Assembly: GCF_004011835.1 (NCBI RefSeq)
Contig: NZ_RKLN01000001.1
Location: forward strand, 558,001 to 622,000
Source: Rhodococcus spongiicola
GTDB taxonomy: Bacteria > Actinomycetota > Actinomycetes > Mycobacteriales > Mycobacteriaceae
Direction of reading: 5' to 3'
DNA length: 64,000 nucleotides
A program made the translations under genes and the position numbers. The notes below the pieces were generated by a model. The model searched no databases. It was not told the DNA's origin and saw only the letters and a program-made list of their open reading frames with translations. Below are positions 41,308-51,767 of the stretch, piece by piece; position 1 is the first letter of the stretch; the number at the start of each line of letters is the position of its first letter.

Positions 41308-42636
41308 TCAAGCGTCGGAGGTCCGGAGGATCGTCGGCCCGAGGAACCTGCACACCTCCAGGGCAAGCGCCAGATCGAGCTTGCTGTGGTCGGCCAGACC
41401 CGTCTCCGGGTCCCCCAGAGTCTTGTTGATGCGGTACTTGACCGTGTTGCGGTGGACCTGCAACTGCTGCGCGGTGTGCAGGTGACTCTCGCCGGCATCG
41501 AGGTAGGTGCTCAGGGTGGTGCGCAGTGTGGCCGCCTGATCGGTGTCCTCGGCGAGTGAGCCGAGCACCTGCCACACCCACGCACGCGTCGACTCGAGAT
41601 TCTCGGCGAGGAGCGCGACCGCGGCGACGCCGGGGTCACCGAAACTCACGATCGGGCGCACCGGTGCATGGGAGACACTCGTGACCGCGTGGGCCGCCAG
41701 GGCCTGCTCGTGGGACCTACGAAACCCATCGATGCCGACACCGGGAAGACCGAGCACGGCTCGAATGGCGCTACCCGCAGGCAGCTCGATCGTGAGGGCG
41801 GCGGTGTCTACACACGGCCATCGGTCTCCGAACGGCAGCCACGCCCAGACCGTGCTGCGATCTATGGCGCTGGTGATCGGCGAACCGTCCGTCCCCAACT
41901 GCTGGGCCATCGACCGCGCGAACCGACAATGGCAGGCCACGACGTCATCACCGCAGCGCGGGGACCACAGGATTACTGCGATGTGCGTCTGGTCGAGACG
42001 ATAGCCGGTCTCCGCTTCGAAAACCTTCGTAGAGGTTCCCGCTCCCGTTAGCAGATTGCAGATCGCCGAGGAATGAACACTGCCGTGAGCTTCGATCCAC
42101 CTCCGACGTTCCTGCTCGTAGGCGTCGAACACGTAGATGGTGATCCAATCGACGTAGCTGTAGAGCACATCAGAAACGTGTTCGAGCACCGCCATCGCCT
42201 GGCTGCCCGGCAACCCCAACGCCTCGACTTCGCAGTAGCACGCCTTCATCAGGGCTTCCTGCCACATGTGATACGCCCGAACCAGCCAGTGTGAGGGCAT
42301 GTCACGTTGCGCCAGACGCAGCGCGTACTCCACCGCCGCGGTGGTCGGCTGCATGTGATCGACGGAGACGTCGTTGGCCAACACGCCCAGGATCGTCGAC
42401 ATGTTGCCGTGCGCGCACGCTTCGCCCAGCTCGAACAGCTGCGGATCCTCGTCGAGTTCGTCGATCTTCCGCGTGAGCGTCGCGGTCATCGAGCGGATTA
42501 CCTGCGACTTTCGGGCGTCGATCCGGCGGGCGATGACACCGGCCGCCTCGAGGACGGCGTCATCCGCGGAAGCCGGGACACTCGCGAGCCGACGCCGCGC
42601 CACCGCTTCTGCATCCCCGGAGACGGCACCGCTCAT
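41308..42636 (-). CDS. PucR-family transcriptional regulator
   Basis: A 442-residue regulator with a helical N-terminal sensor (RsbRD-type region with RKSQVIRSMTATLTRKIDEL), a central GGDEF-like region and a C-terminal PucR HTH (AQQLQVHRNTVKYRINKTLG). It lies 95 bp from an acyl-CoA ligase gene on the same strand, downstream of it, so the ligase may be a target or operon partner. No recognisable operator. Confidence 0.88.
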   Translation of the reverse strand: MSGAVSGDAEAVARRRLASVPASADDAVLEAAGVIARRIDARKSQVIRSMTATLTRKIDELDEDPQLFELGEACAHGNMSTILGVLANDVSVDHMQPTTAAVEYALRLAQRDMPSHWLVRAYHMWQEALMKACYCEVEALGLPGSQAMAVLEHVSDVLYSYVDWITIYVFDAYEQERRRWIEAHGSVHSSAICNLLTGAGTSTKVFEAETGYRLDQTHIAVILWSPRCGDDVVACHCRFARSMAQQLGTDGSPITSAIDRSTVWAWLPFGDRWPCVDTAALTIELPAGSAIRAVLGLPGVGIDGFRRSHEQALAAHAVTSVSHAPVRPIVSFGDPGVAAVALLAENLESTRAWVWQVLGSLAEDTDQAATLRTTLSTYLDAGESHLHTAQQLQVHRNTVKYRINKTLGDPETGLADHSKLDLALALEVCRFLGPTILRTSDA

Positions 42637-42731
42637 GTCCCATCTCTACCGGCGCTCCTCCCCTGCCGCAACGCAGGCCCGTTACACCCGAGGACGTCGG
42701 CCGGAGTGCCGTGGGATCAAGCGCGGTGGGA

Positions 42732-44219
42732 TCAGCTGTGCGTGGTCAGCGGCTTCTCCATGTGACGCCTGCGCAGCTCGGGCTTGTCCACCTTGCCGAC
42801 GGGGTTCCGCGGCAGTTTGTCAGCGTCGACCAGGTACACCTTCGTGGGCACCCTGGTTCGCGGCACCCGTTCGGCGGCGTGGGCGAGCAGTTCTCCTTCG
42901 GTGACCACGCTGTCGGGGTAGGTCACGACATAGGCGACAGGGACCTCTCCGAAGATCTGGTGCTCGGCACCGATCACGGCGGCCTCGACCACCGCGGGGT
43001 GGGACGCGAGGGCCTTCTCGATCTCCTTGGGGTACACGTACTCTCCGCCCCGTACGATCATGTCCTTCATCCGATCGAGGACCGTGAGATAGCCGTCGTT
43101 GTCGAATCGTCCGACGTCGCCGGTGTGGAGCCAGCCGTCGACCACCGTGCGGGCTGTTTCCTCTGGCCGCCCCACGTATCCGGACATCACATTCGGTCCC
43201 TTGATGAGCACCTCACCGGTGCCGCCGATGGGCAGGTGTTCTCCGGACGGCCCGGCAATGGCGACCTGCTGGCCGGGCATCGGCGGCCCGACGGTGCCGA
43301 TCTTGCGCACCCCTTCGACCGGGTTACATGCCGAAGCGCAGGTACCCTCGGTGAGCCCGTATCCCTCGACCACGGCCAGGCCGAAACGCCTCTCCACCCG
43401 ATCGAGAAGCTCCTTCGAGATCGGAGCAGCGCCGCATATCCCGAACCGCAACGACGACGTGTCGGATGCAGTGTCGGCGGGCAGAGCCGCCAGAAGTGCA
43501 TAGATGGCGGGCACAGCGGAGAAATAGGTCGGACGCAGCCGACTGACGTCGTCGAGAAAGCGCTCCGGTGAGAACTGGCCGGTGATGCTCAGTTGTCCGC
43601 CCGCCAGCATCGGCGTGAGGAAGCTGATGATTATCGCGTTGGCATGGAAGAGCGGCAGGATCAGCAAGCAGTGATCATGCTCGGTCACCCGCAGATGGCT
43701 CCGGATGGAATCGGCCATGAACTGTAGGTTCGCGTGGGTCAACTGCACGCCCTTCGGGTGCCCCGTCGACCCAGATGTGTAGATCAGCAGGGCCAAGTCC
43801 CCTCCGGCCGGCGTCACGCTCCAGGTCCGATCCGGCGATGGGGCGGCCGTCATCTCGTCGACCGAGACGGTCGGGCGCCCGCCGTCGGGTGCCTGCTGTC
43901 CCTCGTTGACCACCAGCACCGCGCCGGCATCGTCCATCTGGTAGTCGGCTTCGGACTCGGCGAACGCAGGGTTGATCGGAGTCGGAATCGCACCGACACG
44001 CCACGCCGCCATCACGGCGATCAGGAGTTCGGCACGGTTGGGCAGCATCACGGCTACGACGTCACCGGCGCCGACACCACGATCTGCCAAACGTTCGGCA
44101 AATGCCAACGCGCGATCGGCGAACTGGCGGTACGACAATTCGACATGGTCGTCGCGGACGCACGGTGCGTCGGGACGTTCCAGTGCCAGGTCCCACGCGA
44201 AATAGTTGATCTCCGACAC
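42732..44219 (-). CDS. Acyl-CoA synthetase (class I AMP-forming ligase)
   Basis: A 495-residue adenylate-forming enzyme that activates a carboxylic acid with ATP and joins it to CoA. Core motifs: P-loop LLIYTSGSTGHPKGVQ; GYGLTEGT; DGWLHTGDVG; hinge KDMIVRGGEYVYPKEIE; and catalytic Lys in LPRNPVGKVDK. I place the start at GTG 44219 because GGAAGGG lies 7 nt upstream; longer versions run into non-conserved sequence. Substrate chain length cannot be read from sequence. The upstream -10 may be TTTAGT at about 44270. Confidence 0.92.
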   Translation of the reverse strand: MSEINYFAWDLALERPDAPCVRDDHVELSYRQFADRALAFAERLADRGVGAGDVVAVMLPNRAELLIAVMAAWRVGAIPTPINPAFAESEADYQMDDAGAVLVVNEGQQAPDGGRPTVSVDEMTAAPSPDRTWSVTPAGGDLALLIYTSGSTGHPKGVQLTHANLQFMADSIRSHLRVTEHDHCLLILPLFHANAIIISFLTPMLAGGQLSITGQFSPERFLDDVSRLRPTYFSAVPAIYALLAALPADTASDTSSLRFGICGAAPISKELLDRVERRFGLAVVEGYGLTEGTCASACNPVEGVRKIGTVGPPMPGQQVAIAGPSGEHLPIGGTGEVLIKGPNVMSGYVGRPEETARTVVDGWLHTGDVGRFDNDGYLTVLDRMKDMIVRGGEYVYPKEIEKALASHPAVVEAAVIGAEHQIFGEVPVAYVVTYPDSVVTEGELLAHAAERVPRTRVPTKVYLVDADKLPRNPVGKVDKPELRRRHMEKPLTTHS

Positions 44220-44369
44220 AACATCACCCTTCCGTAGTGTCTCGGACACAACGGTGCCGATCACCACACTAAAGGCGTCCGGGCCGAGTCGAAACAGTCC
44301 CGCGGGCTCAACTTTCCCGCACCGATTGTCCCGACGGCACAAGCGACGGATGGGCGGTCGTGCTCCGCG

Positions 44370-45992
44370 TCAGGCCGCGGCGCGACTGCGCATTGCGTCG
44401 ACGAAGACACCGGGAATCTCGGCGGGTGTGCGCGCGATATGACTGGTTCCCCCAGTCGCGGCCGAGATCTGCTGCAGCGTCTCGGCGTCGGCGTCGGCGG
44501 TAATGCCGATCGTGACGATGATGACAGGACGTGCGGGGTCTTGTTCCTTCTCGAATGTGTCGAGCAATTCGTCGAGCGTGATGCTCGACGGATCCTCGTT
44601 GGAGCCGTCGGTCAAGAGAATGACACTGTTGATCGCGGCGGGGTCATAGCTCTCCTTGACCTTGCGGAACGCCGCGAGCGTCGTGTCGTACAGCCCGGTG
44701 CCACCGTTGACGAGTGTCGGCAGCTCGCGCACCGCATCGGTGAGGCGCTCGCGGTGGCTGACACCGTTCCTCTTCTCGTCCAGACGGCGGATCGGCGCGA
44801 GTTCCCTGTAGTCCTTCCCGTTCTCACCGAGCCCGATCGAGAACGCCCACAGACCGAGTTGCGCGTTGTCCGGGAACAACTTTGCCCCGGTCTCGCTTGC
44901 CTGGACCGTCAAAGCAATCCGTGTCTCCGTGCCGGCGGTCTCGGACATCGATCCGGAGACGTCCTCGACGACGAGTGCTCGCGACGGCAGCGCCAGCACG
45001 GCGTATCGCTTCAGCAACTGCGACGCCGCCTCGGGGTCGGCCACCGTCAACTCCACAATCTCCCCGACTCCCCGACCGGCGTCGAGCGGAGCGCGATCCG
45101 GCCCCCGGAAGCCACCCTCCGACAGTGCGGTCTGCCCGGCTGCAGAGCGCATCACCTCCGCCAGCGCGACGCCGGCTTCCTTAGCCTCGTCGCGGCGAGA
45201 GTCCGGCGCAGTCACCACCATCGGGTAGTCGAGAAACACGGCCCCCGTGTTCGGTGCGGTGACCGTCAACCCTGCCGACTGATCCCCCCGGTTTCCTACC
45301 TGCTGTTCGGTCGCGATCGCAGTGCCGCCATCCGACACGACGGCCTCGAGACGCTTCCCGGCGTCGGCCTCGAGCATGTTGGTGGCCTGCGTCTGCGCGA
45401 GTGGGACCAGGGCCCCATTGACAGAGTCGGCGGGGACCTGGCCCGTGTCCGCTTCGACGAGTGCGCCGACGATCGGCCCGCTCGAGATACTGCTCGACAG
45501 CGGGTCGCCGGTCCGCAGCCCCTGCAGTTCCAACGCGCTCACCCAGTTCGCGAAGAACGGCATCTCGCCGTCACGTGCCGCGATCACGATCGGCGTACTC
45601 GCAACCGACGGGGCCGCGACGTCGAACTGGGTGCCCGACACGCCACTCGCGTGAGCGACCCACCGCGTGGAATCCGGAATCCACAGCTCAGGGCCACCCT
45701 CACGGCCCGGTGCCCCGAGTTCCTCGACACCGGACGCGGCCTGAATCGAGAAGCTGCGACAGCCGAGGTCTTCTGCCGAGGTTCCGCTGGAGACCTCGCT
45801 GAGAACGGGAGCGATCGAGGGATCTGCGGCCACGGTGTAGTCGCTCACCGAGTCACACTTGTTGCCGACCAGGCCGCCGACGATGGCAAAGGCTCCGACG
45901 CCGACGACGACCGCGACGGTGATCCCTATCGTCGTGTACTTGACTCCGGGCGGAACCGGTTTCGACGGTGGGGCACTGTGGCGACCGGCCAT
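44370..45992 (-). CDS. Membrane-anchored solute-binding/von Willebrand A domain protein
   Basis: A 540-residue protein. It has a short cytosolic N-terminus, one transmembrane helix (about 20-43), an extracellular periplasmic-binding-protein-like region (about 50-330), and a VWA domain (about 338-535) with an intact MIDAS motif DVSGSM at 344-349. VWA domains bind protein partners through a divalent metal. The SBP-plus-VWA layout is common in actinobacterial cell-surface proteins of unknown role; adhesion or envelope assembly is likely. No operon partner is obvious. Confidence 0.85.
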   Translation of the reverse strand: MAGRHSAPPSKPVPPGVKYTTIGITVAVVVGVGAFAIVGGLVGNKCDSVSDYTVAADPSIAPVLSEVSSGTSAEDLGCRSFSIQAASGVEELGAPGREGGPELWIPDSTRWVAHASGVSGTQFDVAAPSVASTPIVIAARDGEMPFFANWVSALELQGLRTGDPLSSSISSGPIVGALVEADTGQVPADSVNGALVPLAQTQATNMLEADAGKRLEAVVSDGGTAIATEQQVGNRGDQSAGLTVTAPNTGAVFLDYPMVVTAPDSRRDEAKEAGVALAEVMRSAAGQTALSEGGFRGPDRAPLDAGRGVGEIVELTVADPEAASQLLKRYAVLALPSRALVVEDVSGSMSETAGTETRIALTVQASETGAKLFPDNAQLGLWAFSIGLGENGKDYRELAPIRRLDEKRNGVSHRERLTDAVRELPTLVNGGTGLYDTTLAAFRKVKESYDPAAINSVILLTDGSNEDPSSITLDELLDTFEKEQDPARPVIIVTIGITADADAETLQQISAATGGTSHIARTPAEIPGVFVDAMRSRAAA

Positions 45993-46163
45993 GGACTTCG
46001 AGACCTCCGTGATGAGCGCGAGGCGGCGATGCGCACGTTGCGCGGGTTCCGCCGATCAGATGTGGACGGTGACGAGCACCTTCGACTTGGGCACCGATGG
46101 TATCCAATCTCGAGAGTGACGTGCACAACAGTGCCCAACCGCGGTGGCTCCAACCGCCGCGGC

Positions 46164-46204
46164 GGCTACCGGCACGGTCCACGGTGGCTACCGGCACGGT
46201 CCAC
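46164..46204. repeat. 22-bp direct repeat before the VWA gene
   Basis: GGCTACCGGCACGGTCCAC occurs at 46164-46182 and 46186-46204. It lies in the 224-bp gap between the VWA gene start and the lipase stop. No promoter was identified with confidence in that gap. Confidence 0.7.
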
Positions 46205-46216
46205 AGCGTGGCACAC

Positions 46217-47434
46217 TCACGGCGCTACTGCTCCGGCGCACGTGTTCGCGACCGGCGCCCCCGAGAACCGCCCCGCAACCCAGTCGACCGCACCGGGCAG
46301 TGCGCGCGAATCGGCGTGGTGGTCGTCGGCGCGGTACCGCAGTTCGATGTTGTCACCGAGAGCGCACGCTCGGTCGACAGCGTCGACGGTCCAGTCCGGC
46401 TGGATGAGCTCGTCAAGGCCGGAGACCACCACCAGCATCGGTGCCGCAGCCGGTCGCTGCGGCAGGGCGTCCTGCATTAGCCACTCGCGCATTCTCGTGA
46501 CGTCGGCGTTGCTGCGTGGGGCCGTGTCCGCGGGGGTGAGGCTCAATGCGATGGCCAGCTTCTGGGGCAGGAGATCGCGCGTACACGAACGGAGCACGTC
46601 GCGATTCTCGAGGAGCGGGCCGTGGATGTAGGCGCTCGCGTCGAGATCGGGGTGCGCCACCGCCAGCCCGTCGAGCAGCATCGGCAGGAACATCTGTTGC
46701 GGCACGCTGAGGTTCGGCGGGCCATCGGACACGACCGGGCTGAGGTCAGCCGGCGGCGACAGACTCGCAGCCCCGACGAAGTCGAGTCCTTCGCCGTACA
46801 CCGCGGCCTGCTCCGCGGCCGCCCACGACGCCTGACCACCCTGCGACTCCCCTATCGCCGCCCAGCGCGGTGAGGTGTCCGGAACGAGGGACCGTGCCGC
46901 CCGAACCACGTCGATCAGGTTGTACGCTGCGGTGATCGGTTCCAGGTAGGGATGCGGGCCGGGCGTGCCCAACCCCTGGTAGTCGGTGACGGCGACGACG
47001 AATCCATGGCCCAGCAGGTCCCGGACGAGCCCGTCCGACCCCAACAGGTCGGGGGCACGCGAGGGCGCACACTCGTCGAGCAGACCGGTCGTCGGATGCC
47101 CTACGGTCACCACGGGCCAGCCGCCGGGCGGGGCCTGCCCAGGCGGGGCGAACACCGTACCCGAGACCTCGGTTCCGCTGCCGTCGATCCCGGACGTCGA
47201 CCGATACAGGATCCGCTGCCCCAGCAACCCGATGCCGATGAACGGTTCGGCGGACACCACGAGGCCGCGCTCGGCTGGGTCGGGAGCTGGGACCACCGAC
47301 TCGGCCGCGGTAGTGGCGGCGGTCGCGGACACGAACTCGGGCGCCGTCGTCGCGCAGCCGACGGCAGTCGCGGCGCAGACGAGCAAGGTGAGCGCCATCC
47401 GGGTCAGGGTCACGGATCCGATTGTGCCCGTCAT
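46217..47434 (-). CDS. Secreted lipase-family lipoprotein
   Basis: A 405-residue alpha/beta hydrolase of the secretory lipase family. The signal ends in a lipobox-like AVGC, so it is probably a lipoprotein. The nucleophile is in GESQGG, the acid in SGLDELIQP, and the His in DDHHADSRAL. I use ATG 47434, which overlaps the antiporter stop by 4 bp (ATGA); the ATG at 47443 has no ribosome-binding site. Likely hydrolyses triglycerides or esters at the cell envelope. Translationally coupled to the antiporter, for no obvious functional reason. Confidence 0.88.
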   Translation of the reverse strand: MTGTIGSVTLTRMALTLLVCAATAVGCATTAPEFVSATAATTAAESVVPAPDPAERGLVVSAEPFIGIGLLGQRILYRSTSGIDGSGTEVSGTVFAPPGQAPPGGWPVVTVGHPTTGLLDECAPSRAPDLLGSDGLVRDLLGHGFVVAVTDYQGLGTPGPHPYLEPITAAYNLIDVVRAARSLVPDTSPRWAAIGESQGGQASWAAAEQAAVYGEGLDFVGAASLSPPADLSPVVSDGPPNLSVPQQMFLPMLLDGLAVAHPDLDASAYIHGPLLENRDVLRSCTRDLLPQKLAIALSLTPADTAPRSNADVTRMREWLMQDALPQRPAAAPMLVVVSGLDELIQPDWTVDAVDRACALGDNIELRYRADDHHADSRALPGAVDWVAGRFSGAPVANTCAGAVAP

Positions 47435-49095
47435 CCCCTCCATCGGCGCACGCGCTGTTCCGCGGCCGCCTCCTCGATGTCTCGCGATTCGAGTTCGGCG
47501 CGCAGGACCTCGTCGTCGAGGTATCCCTCGTCACGCGCGGCTATGAGTGCGCTGCGTTGCGCCTGGAGCACCCGGCGCCGCACCGTGTCGAACAGGGCCC
47601 CGGCGTGGTGCAGCCTCGTGGTATTGCCGTCGTCGCTGCCATCGTCACCACTGCCGTCGTCATCGCCCTCGGCCTCCTCGACCTGCGCCTGGGCCCGGAT
47701 CGACACGCGCACCCGGTCGAGAGCGTGCGCGAACTCCTCCGGGTCGACCCCTGGGGGCGGACTGGCTGCTGCTTCGGTGAGAGCACGCTCGGCGGCGACG
47801 GCCGAGATGCGGCGTGCGAACTGCACCTCCCGGCGGCCACGTTCGGCCTCCTCGTGGTCCGCGACGTCGAGCCGTTTGATCACGAAGGGGATGGTCGAGC
47901 CCTGGATCAGCAACGTGCCCACAGCGACGGTGAACGCGATCGCCTGGATGACGCCGCGCCCCGGGAACGGGTCGCCGGCCGCAGTCAGCACCGGGACACC
48001 GCCCGCGGCGGCGAGGGTGACGACGCCACGCATACCTGCCCAGGAGACGACGACTTTCTGCCGCCAGGTCATCCCGGTCTGTACCGCGGCTCCCTTTGCG
48101 GGGTCCCGGCGAATTCTCAGCCGACCCCAGATGACGAACACCCACAGTGGCCGCACGAGCATGGCAACCAGCAGGACCGCGAACCCGTACGCGAACACGT
48201 GGTAGACGGGAAGTCCCTCGTTGGCGACGTCGTCGATGACGAACTTGAGTTGCAGCCCCATGTACGCGAAGACGAACATCTCGAGCAGCAGGTCCAGTGT
48301 CGCCCACAGCGAGCGCTCCTGGATCCTCGTCGGGATCGAGGCGTTGGTCGCATGATGGCCCATCACGAAGCCCGCCACCACGACCGCCAGTACACCGGAG
48401 GCGTCGATCTCCTCCGCGGCGAGGTAGGCCGCGAACGGCAGCACCAGCCCCAGAACAGTTTCCAGCGGTGAGTCGAACATGCGGTCCCGGACGAGCCTGA
48501 CCACAGTGGCCATCACGGCACCGATCACGACGCCGCCGGCGACCTCGTAGAGGAAGAACAGTACTGGTTGCTCGATCAGCACGCGGGTTCCGGCGACGGT
48601 GCCGACGCTGACAGTGAACAGCGTCAGTGCGGTCGCATCGTTGAGCAGTCCTTCACCGGTGAGGATCGCCAGTACGCGTTTCGGCAGGCCCAGCTTGCGT
48701 CCGACGCTCACCGCGCTGACCGCGTCGGTGGGCGCGACAACCGCGCCGAGGACGAGGGCCGCCCCCAGGGTCAACTCGGGGACCAGCCAGTTCGCGAAGA
48801 ACCCGACAGCAAAGGCCGTCACCAGCACGAGCCCGACGCCGAGCCGCAGGATCGAGGCGAGGTTGCGGCGCAGGCTCGCGATCGAGAAGTCCAGTGCGGC
48901 CGAGTACAGCAGCGGAGGGAGCACGACCCCGAGGAGGATCTCTGGCGTGAGTTCGAGCCGGGGCATGCCTGGGATGAATGATGCCGCGGACCCGAACGCG
49001 ACGAGGACGAGAGGAACCTGCAGATCCCGCCGCTTCGCCAGGCTCGTCACCGCGATGGCGGCGATCATGACGAGCAGTACCAGGCTCAAGCTCAC
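47431..49095 (-). CDS. Na+/H+ antiporter, CPA1 family
   Basis: A 554-residue transporter with about 12 transmembrane helices in residues 1-430. The ion-binding ND motif is in GEGLLNDATALTLF, and the second conserved core is VVAPTDAVSAVSVGRKLGLP. The cytosolic tail (from about 435) is long, with an acidic Asp/Gly-rich stretch near 500 and a coiled, Arg/Glu-rich end, probably regulatory. It exchanges protons for Na+ or K+. The following lipase gene overlaps it. Confidence 0.93.
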   Translation of the reverse strand: MSLSLVLLVMIAAIAVTSLAKRRDLQVPLVLVAFGSAASFIPGMPRLELTPEILLGVVLPPLLYSAALDFSIASLRRNLASILRLGVGLVLVTAFAVGFFANWLVPELTLGAALVLGAVVAPTDAVSAVSVGRKLGLPKRVLAILTGEGLLNDATALTLFTVSVGTVAGTRVLIEQPVLFFLYEVAGGVVIGAVMATVVRLVRDRMFDSPLETVLGLVLPFAAYLAAEEIDASGVLAVVVAGFVMGHHATNASIPTRIQERSLWATLDLLLEMFVFAYMGLQLKFVIDDVANEGLPVYHVFAYGFAVLLVAMLVRPLWVFVIWGRLRIRRDPAKGAAVQTGMTWRQKVVVSWAGMRGVVTLAAAGGVPVLTAAGDPFPGRGVIQAIAFTVAVGTLLIQGSTIPFVIKRLDVADHEEAERGRREVQFARRISAVAAERALTEAAASPPPGVDPEEFAHALDRVRVSIRAQAQVEEAEGDDDGSGDDGSDDGNTTRLHHAGALFDTVRRRVLQAQRSALIAARDEGYLDDEVLRAELESRDIEEAAAEQRVRRWRG

Positions 49096-49174
49096 CTGTC
49101 GATTGTGCCGCCAACTTCGCCCGGTCGGCGGCGACAGTGGGCGTCAGATGGTCATGACCTGCTGGAACAGCACA

Positions 49175-51640
49175 TCAGTGCACGCCTGGCAGGTCGTCGC
49201 TCGAGGCGAACAGTCGACGGCGCTCACCGTGGACCCGTCCGGTCACCCACCAAGCGACCTCGACCAGCAGCACGCCCAACAGCCCGATCACGAACCCACC
49301 GGTCGTCGCGGCGACGTTCGACGGATCGAGCTTGAAGAATTCGCGCGTGAAACTGAACCCGAACAGGACGACGTAGCCGAGCACCGAGCACACGAGCAGC
49401 ACGATCTTCCACCACGTGTACGGGCGGGCGACGACGGCCAGGACCCACAGCGCGATCATGATGAGGGTGATCAGCGCCGTTGTCCCGGCCTGCTCCACTT
49501 GCTGCTCGCTGGCTTCGGGGCCCGCGTATGCGAACAGATACGACACGTACGTCGCGACACCGATGATCACGCCCGACGGGATCGCGAGCCGCATGACACG
49601 GCCGACGAATCCGGTGCGAGCACGCTCGTTGTTGGGTGCCAGCGACAAGATGAACGCGGGGATGCCGATCGTGAACCAGGCAACGATCGTCACGTGTCGC
49701 GGCAGGAACGGATACGGCAGCGGGTCGAAGTCGAAGATCTGCGCCACGATGCCCGAGACGCCGATGAGGAAGGCAAGCAGCACCGAGTAGACGGTCTTCG
49801 TGAGGAACAGGTTCGCGACCCGTTCGATGTTGCCGATCACGCGCCGGCCCTCAGCGACCACGTACGGCAGCGTCGCGAACTTGTTGTCCAGCAGCACGAT
49901 CTGCGCGACCGCGCGGGTAGCCGGGCTGCCCGAACCCATCGCTACTCCGATGTCGGCATCCTTGAGCGCGAGGACGTCGTTGACACCGTCCCCGGTCATC
50001 GCGACGGTGTGGCCGCGTGACTGCAGCGCACCAACCATCGCGCGCTTCTGGTCGGGGCGCACCCGGCCGAAGGTGGTGGCCTCCTCGAGCGTGTCCGCAA
50101 GTGCCTCGGGTTCCTCTGGCAGCCTGCGCGCGTCGACCGCGTTGTCCCCACCCGGCAGGCCCAACGTCGACGCGACCGCGCCCACCGAAACGGCGTTGTC
50201 ACCGGAGATGACCTTGACCTCGACCTTCTGACCGGCGAAGTAATCGAGGGTCTCGCGGGCGTCGGGGCGCACCTTCTGGTCTAGGATCACCAGCGCCCGC
50301 GGCGTGACGCCACCGGGCGCATCCGGAGCGTCGACCGGCCGGTCGCTGCTGCCGAGCAGCAGCACTCGCAGGCCCCGCGCGCCGACCTCCTCGGCCTGCC
50401 TCGCCATGTTGCTGTCCGGGTCGAGCAGGACGTCCGGGGCGCCGAGGATCCAGTTGCCGTTGTCTCCGTAGGACTGGCCACTCCACTTCTTGGCCGACGA
50501 GAACGGTGCGACGGCGGTCGGTTCCCAGCCCGGATCGTCGGTGAGCGACTCCCGGATCGCGAGCATGCTCGCGTTGGGACGCGGATCGTCCGCGGCTATC
50601 GCGGCCAGTGCACGGGCGGCCTGCTCGTCGTCCGGCTTGGCGGTGCGCACCTCGGCGAGCCTCATGCCGGTCTCGGTGAGGGTGCCGGTCTTGTCCGCGC
50701 AGACGACATCGACCCGGGCGAGGCCCTCGATCGAGGGCAACTCCTGCACCAGGCACTTGCGCTGTCCGAGTCGAACCACCCCGACCGCGAACGCGATCGA
50801 CGTCATGAGCACCAGACCCTCGGGGACCATCGGCACGAGGGCAGCGACCATTCCGGTGAGCGCCGGTCCGAGTGCCTGACCGCTCGAGAACAGCTGGTTG
50901 TAGATGATCAGCAAACCAGCCGGGATCATCAGGTAGGTGATGAACTTGAGGATCTTGTTGATGCCGGAACGCAACTCGGAGTGCACCAGCGTGAACTTGC
51001 TCGCCTCGTCGGCGAGCTTCGCGGCGTACGCCTCGTGCCCCACCTTGGTCGCCCGGTAGGCGCCGCTGCCGGCAGCGACATAGCTGCCCGACAGCACCCG
51101 GGCACCGACAGGCTTGGGCACCGGATCGGCCTCGCCTGTGAGCAACGACTCGTCTACCTCGAGGACCGACGCTTCGACCACGATGCCGTCGACCACGATC
51201 TGGTCGCCCTGGCCGAGTTCGATGATGTCATCGAGCACGACCTCCTTGGGCGGCAGCGGCGTCGCCGTCCGGTCGCGGCGAACCACCGGCTTGGCCTGGC
51301 TGACGATCGCAAGGCGGTCGAGCGTCCGCTTGGCGCGGATCTCCTGGATCATGCCGACCACACTGTTGGCGATGATCAGCAGACCGAACATCCCGTCGAC
51401 GATCGACCCCGTCGCCAGCACGATGATCAACAGGACGCCGAGGATCGCGTTGATCCGGGTGAACACGTTCGCCCGGACGATGTCCTTGACAGAACGGCTC
51501 GCTCGATCCGGCACATCGTTGGTCTGCCCGTTCGCGACCCGCTGCGCCACCTGATCGGCAGTGAGGCCGTGCTCGATGTGCCGAGGATCGGTGTCCAAGG
51601 TGCCGACAACGCCACCTTCGATCGGCTCGTCCGTTGCCAT
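49175..51640 (-). CDS. ctpE: P-type cation ATPase, CtpE-like (Ca2+)
   Basis: An 821-residue P-type ATPase. Phosphorylation motif DKTGT is at 316-320, the actuator TGE at 168-170, the transport-helix PEGL at 273-276, and the hinge [20 protein letters not shown] is present. There are about ten transmembrane helices and no N-terminal metal-binding domain. In M. tuberculosis CtpE imports Ca2+. The neighbours match that locus: an MBL hydrolase and echA6 lie next. The start is ATG 51640; the 16 codons before it are unsupported. Confidence 0.9.
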   Translation of the reverse strand: MATDEPIEGGVVGTLDTDPRHIEHGLTADQVAQRVANGQTNDVPDRASRSVKDIVRANVFTRINAILGVLLIIVLATGSIVDGMFGLLIIANSVVGMIQEIRAKRTLDRLAIVSQAKPVVRRDRTATPLPPKEVVLDDIIELGQGDQIVVDGIVVEASVLEVDESLLTGEADPVPKPVGARVLSGSYVAAGSGAYRATKVGHEAYAAKLADEASKFTLVHSELRSGINKILKFITYLMIPAGLLIIYNQLFSSGQALGPALTGMVAALVPMVPEGLVLMTSIAFAVGVVRLGQRKCLVQELPSIEGLARVDVVCADKTGTLTETGMRLAEVRTAKPDDEQAARALAAIAADDPRPNASMLAIRESLTDDPGWEPTAVAPFSSAKKWSGQSYGDNGNWILGAPDVLLDPDSNMARQAEEVGARGLRVLLLGSSDRPVDAPDAPGGVTPRALVILDQKVRPDARETLDYFAGQKVEVKVISGDNAVSVGAVASTLGLPGGDNAVDARRLPEEPEALADTLEEATTFGRVRPDQKRAMVGALQSRGHTVAMTGDGVNDVLALKDADIGVAMGSGSPATRAVAQIVLLDNKFATLPYVVAEGRRVIGNIERVANLFLTKTVYSVLLAFLIGVSGIVAQIFDFDPLPYPFLPRHVTIVAWFTIGIPAFILSLAPNNERARTGFVGRVMRLAIPSGVIIGVATYVSYLFAYAGPEASEQQVEQAGTTALITLIMIALWVLAVVARPYTWWKIVLLVCSVLGYVVLFGFSFTREFFKLDPSNVAATTGGFVIGLLGVLLVEVAWWVTGRVHGERRRLFASSDDLPGVH

Positions 51641-51767
51641 GACACGAAGGCTATGCCAACCTGCCGCGGCCGCCACTGAATGATCCACGTTCCGGCGCGG
51701 TCATGTCGATCACACGATCACCGGGCGCCTCCGCACTGTGGTGCAGGTCAGGTGACCACGATGCGGC

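Noticed and set aside
44439-46631. Long plus-strand frame opposite the VWA gene
   Set aside because: Same reason: antisense shadow of a gene with clear transmembrane and MIDAS motifs.
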